NCBI GenBank assembly: GCA_037074615.1
Contig: CM073519.1
Coordinates: 26,247,001-26,311,000, forward strand
DNA length: 64,000 bases
Source of the DNA: Leucaena leucocephala
Lineage: Eukaryota; Streptophyta; Magnoliopsida; Fabales; Fabaceae
Reading direction: 5' to 3'
A model generated the notes under the pieces. It was given only the letters and a program-made list of their open reading frames with translations, was not told the origin of the DNA and ran no database searches. Numbering within the stretch: the first letter of the stretch is position 1; the number at the start of each line of letters is the position of its first letter. Positions 54,661 through 64,000 of the stretch are shown piece by piece. The translations under genes were made by a program, and so were the position numbers.

Positions 54661-56409
54661 TCTTTACTTTTGTGCTACTCAATGTGACATCCTTCGATAA
54701 TCTAATCTTTCATCACAACATTTTTGTTTTTGATCTTAATATGTGATGAATTGCTAAAAACTGGATCCCCACTTTAAACTTTGTTCATAACTGGAAAGGT
54801 TTTAGCATGAAAAATCGTTTTGGGACATTGACAATTATCACTCGGTAGTCTCTGCCAAAAACGGTCACAACATATTAGAGTTTGGGTTGTGACCTATAAT
54901 GAAACTTTGGACTTGACATGCTTGCTGTGACCTACAGTTGTGACCAATGTACATAGTGGTCACGACAATAACTCTATTGATTTGAGTCATGACATGAGTA
55001 CCTACCTGGTCGCGACTGTTCCTATCTATGTGTTTGCATTGCGAAAGATACATCCAATGGATGTGACTAAATGTTTTGAAAATCCTTATCATGCACTCCT
55101 GTGACAACTGGTCGTGACCCTCACTATCTTGACCTATGTTTGAAAAATGTCCAAACTACCTTCACTTTGCCTTGTGCAAAGTGTATAGAAGAATCCCTTT
55201 TAAACTACTGAGATTCTTTCATAAATGATTTATTGTTCCCTTATTTCAAAACCTTTTCAGTTCCTTGAAACCATTGCCCCACTTGAATTGTTTTGAAAAA
55301 TCTTGGAAATTGAATTTGAAAACAACTAAGCTTTTATTGTTACATTAGATTATCACATGGTTCTAAGTGATTACTTGGAAACTTTTAAATCATCGTTTAG
55401 AGGGTTTTTAGTTGTGATAAGTGTTTTAATGCCAAGTGAATGGTGAACATTGTTTGAGACTTGAACTTATAAGAAACCTATATCAAAACCTTTGTTGGAA
55501 GGATTCTCGGCCTTAAATCTTATATTGAGTGATTATTCATTTGGTTTATATCCTCTATAACTTGTCTTGGCTCTAAGTTTAGAATCACTTGTGTAGTTAT
55601 GAATTGAACATGATAGAGGCATTTTTCTAGACCTTTTTATCCCAAATACAAGCCCACTACATATTACATCCTTAGTCATTAGTCATCCCTCTTGAGCCCA
55701 TCGCTTTTTCTTTTCATTACCCTTATAGAAAGTCATATGTGCATAAACATCATTTTGAAATAAAATTTGTGTTCATGTCAAAAATTCATTATTGTTGTGT
55801 TAATGTGCTGCAACTTCTGTGAATAAGGTGCCAAACAAAAGAAGAGAAAAGAAACATATTGCACTAAAAAAATGAGAAAGTGTAAGAAAAAGAAAACAAA
55901 AAGAAAAGAGAAGAGGGCGCCATTATCAATTCTTATTAGCACAATTACCACAGCTACATCCCTAGAGACATGATTCATATTCATTGTTGAATGCATATAG
56001 TACTCTATATTCTTCATATTCTATTCCATGGGCCCATCTTTATCATTTCAACCCTAAAAGACCTCTTGATTCTTTGCATAAGTGCTATATAGTTACTGAT
56101 ATTTAAAGCCATTACAAGCATATGGTATGGTGTCTCCAATTTAAATATGAGTGAAAAAACCCTAACAATAAGAGGAAATAGAGAGCTAAACACTTAGCCC
56201 GTTGAGAGGATCTATTGCGCTCATACAGTTGAGGTTGATTTCACTTAGTAGTTGATTGCTTGGCATTGCTCACATAATCACCTTTGCATTCCCAAAAGAT
56301 GACGACTTATTTGTTTTTAGGGGTACACTATGGACTATGTTGATATATTGAATTTAACAGTGTTGATTTAGGATTGATTAATTTCTTTGTCCAGGAGTAC
56401 AAAGGTTCA
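54661..56409 (+). other. 3' non-coding region of AT2
   Basis: 1.75 kb without a credible ORF. Holds a palindrome-word cluster at about 54860-55120 (for example GGTCACGAC, GGTCGCGAC, GGTCGTGACC) and an A-rich stretch (55810-55915). The first 1.15 kb matches AT1 23766-24820. Confidence 0.65.
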
Positions 56410-56422
56410 AGTGTAGGGGAAT
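56410..56422 (+). promoter_or_regulatory. Polypurine tract of AT2
   Basis: GTGTAGGGGAAT (preceded by TTCAA) directly precedes the 3' LTR TGATAAGACAC. Confidence 0.65.
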
Positions 56423-57894
56423 TGATAAGACACATTTTGTATATGGTTTATGTGTCACTTTTAAGAGTTTTATAACAACTTTACCATCCATTTTGTGCCT
56501 TAAATTGTACTTTTGTGGTCATGCATGACATTATGCTAATTAAAGGTAAAAATGATAAATTAACTCTTCCAAACTACATAGATTTTGTTATTTACTGATT
56601 TGGACTTTTACAGTGACCTTTTATTTTGGATTGCAGGTTTTTTGGAAGAGAGCAAGGACCAGGAAAGAGATCACAAGTCAATGAAAGTGAAACCATGCTC
56701 CTACATCTCTTAGTCGCGACCAAAGAGTTTGCCGATCGTGACCTTGATTCTTCTAGAAGTCTCCCTGTGTTCACAAGTCACAACCAAAACATGGATCTGG
56801 TTGGGACTAAAATACGAAATCACTGGAACTGCGCGTTTTGAATTAGGTTATGTAGAAATAAAAGGGGAAGAAGGCTGTCGTCAAAAGGGAAGGCTGGTTT
56901 TTTACCTAATTAGGCTAAGAAGTAGTACTCTAGTACTCTCTGATCACATTCTTGACCTCTTCCATCATTCTACACCTTTCCACAAATTTCTCCACATCTT
57001 TCCACCACCGATCTACCATCTTTCCATTGTTTCTTCATGGCATCTCAACTGAACAGCAATTGTAGTACAACAGGAGTCATGAGAGGCTAAACCTTTAGTG
57101 TCTCAGTGATAAATCAGATATCTTGAGCTTATGGACTCAAATAGGGAGTTTCTACTGTTCTAATTTGCATCTTCTCATGTTATGATTGCTGTTAGATCTA
57201 GGGTTTTCATCTTATGAGCAAGTTTTAAATATCGATTGATCATTCTCATATTAGAGTTCGTAATTAAATTTGGATGATTTGAACATTTGCTTTTAATAGA
57301 ATATTTCAGTTTCAATTTTTAGAGAGTGGGTTATTATCAGTGATCGTTGTTAACTAATTCATTGCTTGAAATCTAGGGGTTTTGATCGATGACTATTCGA
57401 GGGCATTTTCATCATCTAAATTTAATTTACACGCTAAGTGGTTTATGACAGTTTACTAATAGTTCTTAAACTAACTTTGATCAAAAGGGTTTAAGGAAAA
57501 TTAGGGTTCTGAACTCAATCGATTGATTAAAGTTTTCTTTGAGACTTAGTGCTTTCTGAACACCAATTTTAAACATGAGAGCAAGGATAGGTACGTTTTC
57601 ATTATGAAGAGTCTTTCATAACATATGTTTTAACAAACCAACTTGTTTTCATCTTAATCAAAAATCCAAAAATATTTATCTTTATGCACTCTACTTTTCT
57701 CGCATTAATCTCTAAAAATCCCAAAACTATTTTATCCCTACTCAGGTTTTTCATTAATTTTGACATCCAATCTACTAGGTTTCCACATAACAAGCTCCTT
57801 AAGAATAACGATAGGGTTATGTCTTATACTACATTATAATGGGTGTAATAAACTTTATTTTGATGGATCAGACCACGACAATCTGACCTCATCA
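56423..57894 (+). repeat. 3' LTR of AT2, 1472 bp
   Basis: Begins TGATAAGACACATTTTG and ends GACCTCATCA. Carries AGTCGCGACC at 56712, GATCGTGACC at 56734 and weaker forms after. It has the ~80-bp stretch lacking in the 5' LTR. Confidence 0.9.
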
Positions 57895-57899
57895 AGCAG
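57895..57899. repeat. Target-site duplication AGCAG, right copy (AT2)
   Basis: Pairs with 37474-37478. Confidence 0.85.
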
Positions 57900-58274
57900 T
57901 CTTCTGCCAGTGTTTCTCTTCCTCAGGAAAAAGGACACTCTATTGCTATCCCCCAAGTGTCCATTACACCATCATTTCTAGGTGCATCCATTTAGAGGTA
58001 CCTTCAGGCTGAGTTTACTGAGCTAGAGAGGAGACTCATTGCCTCAAGGAAAGAGGTTGATCTGATTCATAAGAAGTAGAGCTATGGGATCCATACATTA
58101 CTTGAAGCTCATATAAAGGATTTCCAAGCCTTTAGGGATGAAGTCAGGGAGAGGCAAGAGGTCATATTAGACTGACAAGAGGCAATTCACCAATAAGTGT
58201 CTCATATGAAGAATATTCTATTAGCGTATCTGTATAACATTGGACCTTCTTTCTCAAAGGAGGAACTCAGGGAT
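57900..58274 (+). pseudogene. Right part of the ORF split by AT2, coiled-coil-like
   Basis: In frame with 37440-37478 once AT2 and one AGCAG are ignored (YHQDKQ then QSSASVSLPQEKG). It continues YLQAEFTELERRLIASRKE and FQAFRDEVRERQEVILD, a charged heptad-like pattern suggesting a coiled coil, then NIGPSFSKEELRDYN. Stops include TAG at about 57994 and TAG at 58078. It ends where an A-family LTR begins. It may be the C-terminal part of a plant transposon-type protein. Identity uncertain. Confidence 0.45.
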
Positions 58275-58951
58275 TATAACACCTTACTTTTCTTACATCT
58301 AGGGATCAAACGGTAGCCTCTAGAACTACTTTTAAGGTCATCAAAATCAAATTACATAATATGGAATTATACTCTATTGAGTACTGTTTACTGTGTAAAT
58401 TCCAGACAGGTGACTTGACTATGAAAAATCATATGAAGTGGTTCAAGTTGCTATATGAAGCTAACTTAATCCTCTTTTAGGAAAATATAACTAGTTGACC
58501 ATGAAGCGGTTCAAGTCAACATCAGTCAATGCTTAAAGTTTACTGTTCATCCAATGTCATTCCCTTGATTCCAGCATTTTAGTCCCAACTTTTAAAAATA
58601 TATCTCTATGTGTAGACATCTAAATGAGGCATTATATATATCAAATTGAAGTTTGGTATGTCTACTATTTACTGGTAAAATATCATACATTTATTCTAAT
58701 GTTTACTATTTCTAATTACAACTTAATTGTCTCTACCTCTTCATGAGTTACTGTTTATAGTGAAAACTTCATTATCTAACTATACATAAACATATACACA
58801 TACATAATGCAACTAATTCCTACCTCTTCACCATGTTTCTTCATCTTCCTACTTATGTGAAATGCCTACTGTGGTGGTGACATGGAGGGGGTGAGATTTT
58901 GGGAGAAATCTCAGTAGTAAATGGAAATCATACAATCTATGCAATTATATG
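58275..58951 (-). repeat. A-family LTR E, truncated by insertion of LTR C
   Basis: The left edge TATAACACC (TG mutated) and 677 bp match the first third of LTR A on the plus strand (16666-17160). It stops at TGCAATTATATG, where another A-family element begins. The remainder is not in the window. Confidence 0.8.
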
Positions 58952-60768
58952 TGTAACATCCTCATTTTCTTATGTCTTAGGGACCAAATGGTAGCATATG
59001 GGACCACTTTTAAGATCATTAAGGTCAAATTACACAATCTGGAATTTTACTCTCCTGAGTACTGTTCACTGTATAAATTCCAGAGAAGTGACTTGACTTC
59101 AAAAAATCATAACTAATTCTACAAAAATCCAAATTTAGTGGTTCAAATTGCTACACACAGATAACTTAATTCGCTTTCAGTGAAAAATAACTTGTTGACC
59201 ATGCCTTGACTCAGTCAATGTCCGAAGTTTACTGTTCATCCAGCGTTTTCTCCTGATTCCAGCATTTTGCTCCCAAATTTGAAAACTCATATCTCCATGT
59301 GTAGACATCCAAATGAGACGTTCTATATATCAAATTGAAGCTTGGTATGTCTACTATTTACTGATAAATATCATACATTTATTCAACCATTTACTATTTA
59401 TAATTACAGCTCAAAGGTCACTACGTCACCACAATTTACTGTTCATAGTGACATTTTCCAGCAATTATACATACATCAAGCACATATCAATCATGCTAAA
59501 TAATTCATGTATCTTCATGCATATTTATCTCCTCCATCTTGAGAAGACCTGCTGTAATTGGATTGATGTGGAAGGGGTAGGATTTTTGAGGAAATCTCAG
59601 TAACAAACGGAAACCATACCATGTATGCAACTATATACTTGATGTTACACGTGTGCACTTAATGATCATGCTTGCCTAATGATAACTTACATGCTTCCAT
59701 GTCCCTTAATTATAACATAAAAAGTAATAGAGCATTACTTAATCATACATGCTTCACATCATCAAAGTAAGCAAACATCACATAAAACATCTAAGCAATA
59801 TAAGCATACAAGTAGGTAAGTTTACTACCTGACATGGAGCTTTTCCTCCATTCCTTAACTTTGCTCTAAGGTTCCTTCTTTTCATAAGTCAAAACCTTAT
59901 TCATAAGCTTGTCTAATCCCTAAGCTCCTCAGACTCCTCCTAGCTCTACCAGAATTCCTTCTTTTTTTCTCTTCCTTTCTTCCTTTATCTCTTTCTCTTT
60001 TTCTCTCTTCTTTCTCTCCTTTTCTTGTCTTTCCATGGGTGTGGAATGAAGTGAGGGGAAGGGTCTATTTATAGGTGGAGGGAGGTGGAATGGATTGTCC
60101 AGATTGAATCGTGATGAATGGCTTAGATCGCTTAGCTTCCTTAAGAAGCCTTGCTTGCATCATCATGATGACATCATCATCCTCCATGACTCATCAAAGT
60201 GACATCATCCATGGGATACCTCACATGCTAGGTGGCACAATGGTTGGGCCCTTGGCACACCTCACCAGCTGACTCAGTACTTCCAGAGAATTCCAGAGTC
60301 TTTTCCTGGAATGAACGGTTGAGATTATGCCACGTGTCCTTTAGCTTTTTGTCCTTTTTATAGAATCATGCCATATGTCCTGAACTTTTCTTGTTTTCCT
60401 AGAATCATGCTATGTGGGGCCTTGTGGGTCCCTTTTATGCCACCTCATGATTCCATATCACTTTCCCCAGTTATATCTTTGACCGGGTCACTTTACTTTA
60501 TTGAAAAAGTACTATCTTGGCCTCTGATCAAGCTCAAGCACTCTAGTGGCTCAATTCCCAAGAAACATGCATTTCTTTTAAAAAAATGACTATTATGGCT
60601 CCAGTGACTTTCACTATTTACAAATTAGTCTCTGAACTTTCACTTTCTTGTAGTTTAGTCCCTAAACATCATATGTATACTTCTGGGACCTCTGCTCAAC
60701 AAAGCCTGGTAGCATACCTTTTTCAGGCTACATATTAGGCTTCTAGGTCTAAAACTTGGGATATGACA
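58952..60768 (-). repeat. A-family LTR C (3' LTR), 1817 bp
   Basis: Edges TGTAACATCC and GGATATGACA. Followed on the right by a polypurine tract, so it is the 3' LTR of a minus-strand element. TATA at 60064-60075, GA tract 59960-60030, three-copy G-box-like repeat at 60329-60420. Confidence 0.88.
60064..60075 (-). promoter_or_regulatory. TATA box of LTR C
   Basis: The minus strand reads CCTATAAATAGA. Confidence 0.6.
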
Positions 60769-60785
60769 TTTCTCCTCCCCTTAAA
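60769..60785 (-). promoter_or_regulatory. Polypurine tract of A element
   Basis: The minus strand reads TTTAAGGGGAGGAGAAA next to the LTR. It is very close to the chromovirus tract at 46359 and is preceded by the same TTTTGAGAACGAAATTTA-type pol-end sequence. Confidence 0.82.
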
Positions 60786-62174
60786 ATAAATTTCGTTCTC
60801 AAAATTTAGGGTTAAACCTCTATTCATTCCTTGATGAAGAGTTTCTCTGAGAAGAATGTCCTTTTTATTTCATGACATTTTCTTGACTTTTTTAACTCTT
60901 CTTAACTTTTCTTACTATCTTACATAACTTTATTTATTTATGCCAAACTTTTGTGGCATTTACATCCTTTATCATATAACTTGTGTTCTATCTTTACCAT
61001 ATCTTAGACCCTCTTTTCTAGGTCTCGCTAGCCTTTTAATTTCTTTATCCTTATCTGAAAGATCTATCTACTCATACTTTTCTGTTCTCAAAACATATGG
61101 GGTTCTCTTATATATTTCTCAGGCATACTTCTACAAAACTTTTTGAATATCAGCACCCAGACTTGAACTTGGACTCCATCTTCGTTTAAGAGGAAACTAA
61201 GTTCAGTCTGCATATAATATAGGCTATAAAAATTATTATAAATAAGTTTTCTAGATGAGTTAATCAACTAGTGAAACTTCCTTATCTTAACTTCGTCTTT
61301 GGTAATTATCTTTCCTGAGAGATACTATACTATTCTCATTACTTTATGGCTCTTTACTTTCCTTAGGCTAGGTCTAACTATGACATCGGGATCCAACTGT
61401 GATCAACTGTAAGCCTCTTCAGAATCTAACTGTGACTCTAAAGCTGTTAGGATATAACTATGACCCTTAAGCCATGCTAGGATCTAACTGCGACCCTCTA
61501 GAATCCTCTGTGATTTTGTTGTACTGTATCATCATCTCTAAAAGATCTCAAACTAACAGACTAAGTTATAAGGTTAATTGCTTCCACTTGTTGATAACTT
61601 AATCAATAAATTTTAAGAAATACATTCAGTACCCATATTATTTACTAAGACTTTACTTATTTTCCCTCTTACTCAGGAGTTCCTTCTTATCTTTCTTACT
61701 CTATTATGGCTTACCAATTATGGCCTAACCACCTGCCACTGTATTCAGTTGCTATAGCCTCATCATAACTTCTCATTTAAATATGTGCTCTAACTGTGAG
61801 CCATTTAAACTATGCTCTAACTGCGAGCAATCTGTATCAGATCTAACTCTTGTCTGAAGAGTGATTTGAACTCATCTGAATCTAGCTCTATCCGAGAGCT
61901 ATCCATTTCATATCCAACTCTTATATGAAGAGTAATCTGAAAACAATCTCTTTATTGTTATGTCTTGTTATTTCTATATACTATTTCTTTTGATAGGGTT
62001 ATAACACTACCACTTTCTTAGTACTTGCTGTAACCCTAACATAAGAAATGGCCCTGAGTACTATATTCGTAAGTCTATAGAAATACTTGAGTAATACCAA
62101 TCATACTGTAACAACTGTCCCACTTACTAAGACTATCTATCATCCTGGGTATATTCTTATTGCATGTCGTATGG
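60786..62174 (-). mobile_element. Internal region of A element, 3' part, non-coding
   Basis: No gag or pol similarity. Contains a series of short inverted repeats around TAACTGTGA-like loops at 61385-61510 and 61795-61940. The last ~470 nt match 15012-15436. It ends where D-family LTR D4 begins. Confidence 0.7.
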
Positions 62175-64000
62175 TGTCATATCCCTAATTTTCTGACATG
62201 GTAGCTGTACAGTTTATCTGCAATAGATATAAGATTCTTGGAATAAAATGTATCAGATTAAGAAAGGAAAGGGAAGGATTAATAACTAAGGAAAGAATAG
62301 TAACCAGATCAATCTTGGCCATCAATTTCAACCCAAATTTCTCTACAAATACCCCCCATTCAGATCACTTCGGCATGCATGGTGAACCATAGGGAAACTC
62401 TTGCAAAATTTCCATTCAACCAATAAATAAGCAACCAAAGTGAAGTAACAAGCAAGGTAATCATCTCCCTTGATCTTGAGCTTTGTTCTAGTAGGTTAGC
62501 TCATGGTTTTAAGGGGTTTTCATGCTATATTTCCCTTATGGTTGCTGCTGGAAGTGCTGCTCATATGTGGTTAAAGTATGAGTTTTATGTTATGGATAGT
62601 TTAGACAAGCTTAAACAAGTTAGAATCAGGTGGTATAAGCTTGGGAATTCAAGTATGTTTGGATTTAGGGTTTTGTGTTCTTGCTGGTACTGTATGTGGT
62701 ACTGATAATATGATGGAATTTCATGATTTTGATGCTTCCAATGAGTTTAAAATGGAAAATTGTGTGGTGATAAAGTAGGAGAACAAGTATTGGAAGCATT
62801 GGAATCAAAATGTGAATTTTTGGAAAAAGGGACATCCATTTTGGTTTGGTACTATAGCAATTGGTATGTTTTGATTTTGGAAATTCTGATTCCATATTTG
62901 GATTCTACATGAAAAATTATGTGGAAATGAACCTTGAGAATTTAATTTGGAAATATGGAAGTATGGAACATAAAAGAGAGAAAGAAAGGAAGTTAGTGAA
63001 AACCTAGTCTTGAATTTGGTTTCAAGTTGAGTTGTAACTTGATATTATTTTGTAATGGCTAGGTTTTGACATTTGTGAAGGAAGAAAATCATCCCAAGAA
63101 GGTCTTGACCAAGATAGCTAAGAGGTAGCAAGGATACCTAACTATAACTCATGTTTGTTTAATTGTTTTGCTTGCTTGTTGATTATGGTGTTTGGTTGAG
63201 CTTGAGCTTATGTCATCATGTTATGATGAAGTATGAATGATTGCAACTCCTTGAAAGTTATGTCATGACAATATGCATGTTAGAGTTTGCTTATGTACTA
63301 TTATGAAGTAGCTCCCATCACATGATAACATGTTAAGCATTCAATTATTCATGCATGATATTATGGTTTGTATAACTTGCTATTGGGATTTCCATGAAAT
63401 CTCATTCCTTCCACATGCATAACTATGTTTTAGGTGCTGGATCCTCTAAAGGGAAGAGAGTAAATGTTGATGATTAAGTTTGTATAATAAGTTATAGGAC
63501 TCACATGACACTATGGGATGATATGCTAGCATGCATGGTGTATGTTTCTGTAACTCTTTTGTGAGGCTGTAGTGATGTGACAATGATTTTGATGTGTAAA
63601 TCAATGAGTTTTAGTCTGAAATTTGACGTGAGTATATCTAAGATACATAGATTTAAATGGACACCAAAAACGCCTTAATTGGATAAGTAACCGAATTGTT
63701 ATGATTTTCCAAAGTTGGAACTAAAATCTGGAATTGAGATAAAGTAAATGATTAGAGATAGTGACATTCAGATGATGATTTTATATATCAAATGAACGAG
63801 GTTTTCTATGAAATTTGGTGAATTTAAAGAGGATATCTAGAGATGTAATTACATAGGTAACACGGTTCATTTGGATAAGTAACCAAAGAGAAATGATTTT
63901 TCAAAGATAAGGAAAAGAAAGTGGAACTTCTAGATTTTACCAAATGAACAGTGATTTTTAACCAATAAATTGATCTCGTGCGAACAAGAGAACCTCAATT
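62175..64000 (+). repeat. D-family LTR D4, running off the right edge
   Basis: Starts TGTCATATCCCTAATTTTC inside A internal sequence (after GTCGTATGG). Near 62296 it jumps from ACTAAGGAAAG to AATAGTAACCAGATC, so ~950 bp including much of U3 is deleted relative to D2/D3. The TATA box is mutated to CTACAAATACC (62343-62353). A leader ORF begins at about 62538. Confidence 0.85.

Larger units (their letters stand above)
37479..57894 (+). mobile_element. Athila-like element AT2, plus strand, carrying nested insertions
   Basis: Bounded by LTRs 37479-38870 and 56423-57894 and by the 5-bp duplication AGCAG. Internal parts are the PBS, a leader, gag (39266-39982) and, after the nested copia and chromovirus insertions, 53724-56422. 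The downstream part lacks RT, RNase H and an integrase core, like AT1. The deletion that removed the copia 3' half also took the end of AT2 gag and its protease. Confidence 0.88.

Noticed and set aside
55778..56017. 79-codon minus-strand ORF rich in Phe and Leu as a membrane protein
   Set aside because: It is the reverse of an A-rich stretch in the Athila 3' non-coding region. Low complexity explains the hydrophobic run.
56592..57052. Overlapping ORFs in the AT2 3' LTR
   Set aside because: They are not open in the 5' LTR or in the AT1 LTR, and they overlap on both strands.

Overview
The window looks like nuclear DNA of a flowering plant, probably a eudicot. It is AT-rich and consists almost entirely of nested LTR retrotransposons. 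I found no host gene, no tRNA or rRNA gene, no CRISPR array and no bacterial-type signal. The plant assignment rests on chromodomain Ty3/gypsy elements (Tekay-like chromoviruses) primed by initiator-Met tRNA, Athila-like Ty3/gypsy elements primed by tRNA-Asp, and a Ty1/copia element, all in families typical of plants. I do not name a species.

Layout. (1) 1-8072, minus strand: chromovirus copy 1, with pol running off the left edge, then gag, an extra ORF upstream of gag, the PBS and a 2.8-kb 5' LTR. It abuts the gag of an older plus-strand relative, copy 3 (8073-12431), which is full of stop codons. (2) 12432-23765: a mosaic of two related large-LTR families, called here D (LTR about 2.9-3.2 kb) and A (LTR about 1.8-2.6 kb). 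Their internal regions hold no recognisable coding sequence, so they are probably non-autonomous. (3) 23766-36988, minus strand: Athila-like element AT1, lacking its 3' LTR. Its gag is split by a D-family solo LTR (27920-33752), which is itself split by an A-family solo LTR (28774-31374). Target-site duplications support both events. (4) 36989-58274: a four-level nest. An old ORF fragment is split by Athila-like AT2 (37479-57894, TSD AGCAG on both sides). AT2 gag is split by a copia element (from 39988). The copia protease is split by chromovirus copy 2 (43913-53704, minus strand). A deletion with a 15-bp templated filler then fused the truncated right LTR of copy 2 back to AT2. (5) 58275-64000: two A-family LTRs, one inserted in the other, an A internal region, and a plus-strand D LTR running off the right edge.

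No element here is fully intact. Copy 2 is closest: about 1,519 codons of gag-protease-RT-RNaseH-integrase-chromodomain in one frame, broken by a lost start codon and two nonsense codons. Its two LTRs differ at about 15 of 1,817 aligned positions (counted by eye), so it is young.

The least expected signals are: clusters of decayed GGTCGCGACC palindromes at matching places in both Athila-like copies; the shared replacement of RT/RNaseH/most of integrase in those copies by a non-canonical segment; an unidentified 242-codon ORF upstream of gag in the chromovirus family; and arrays of short hairpins inside the non-autonomous elements.
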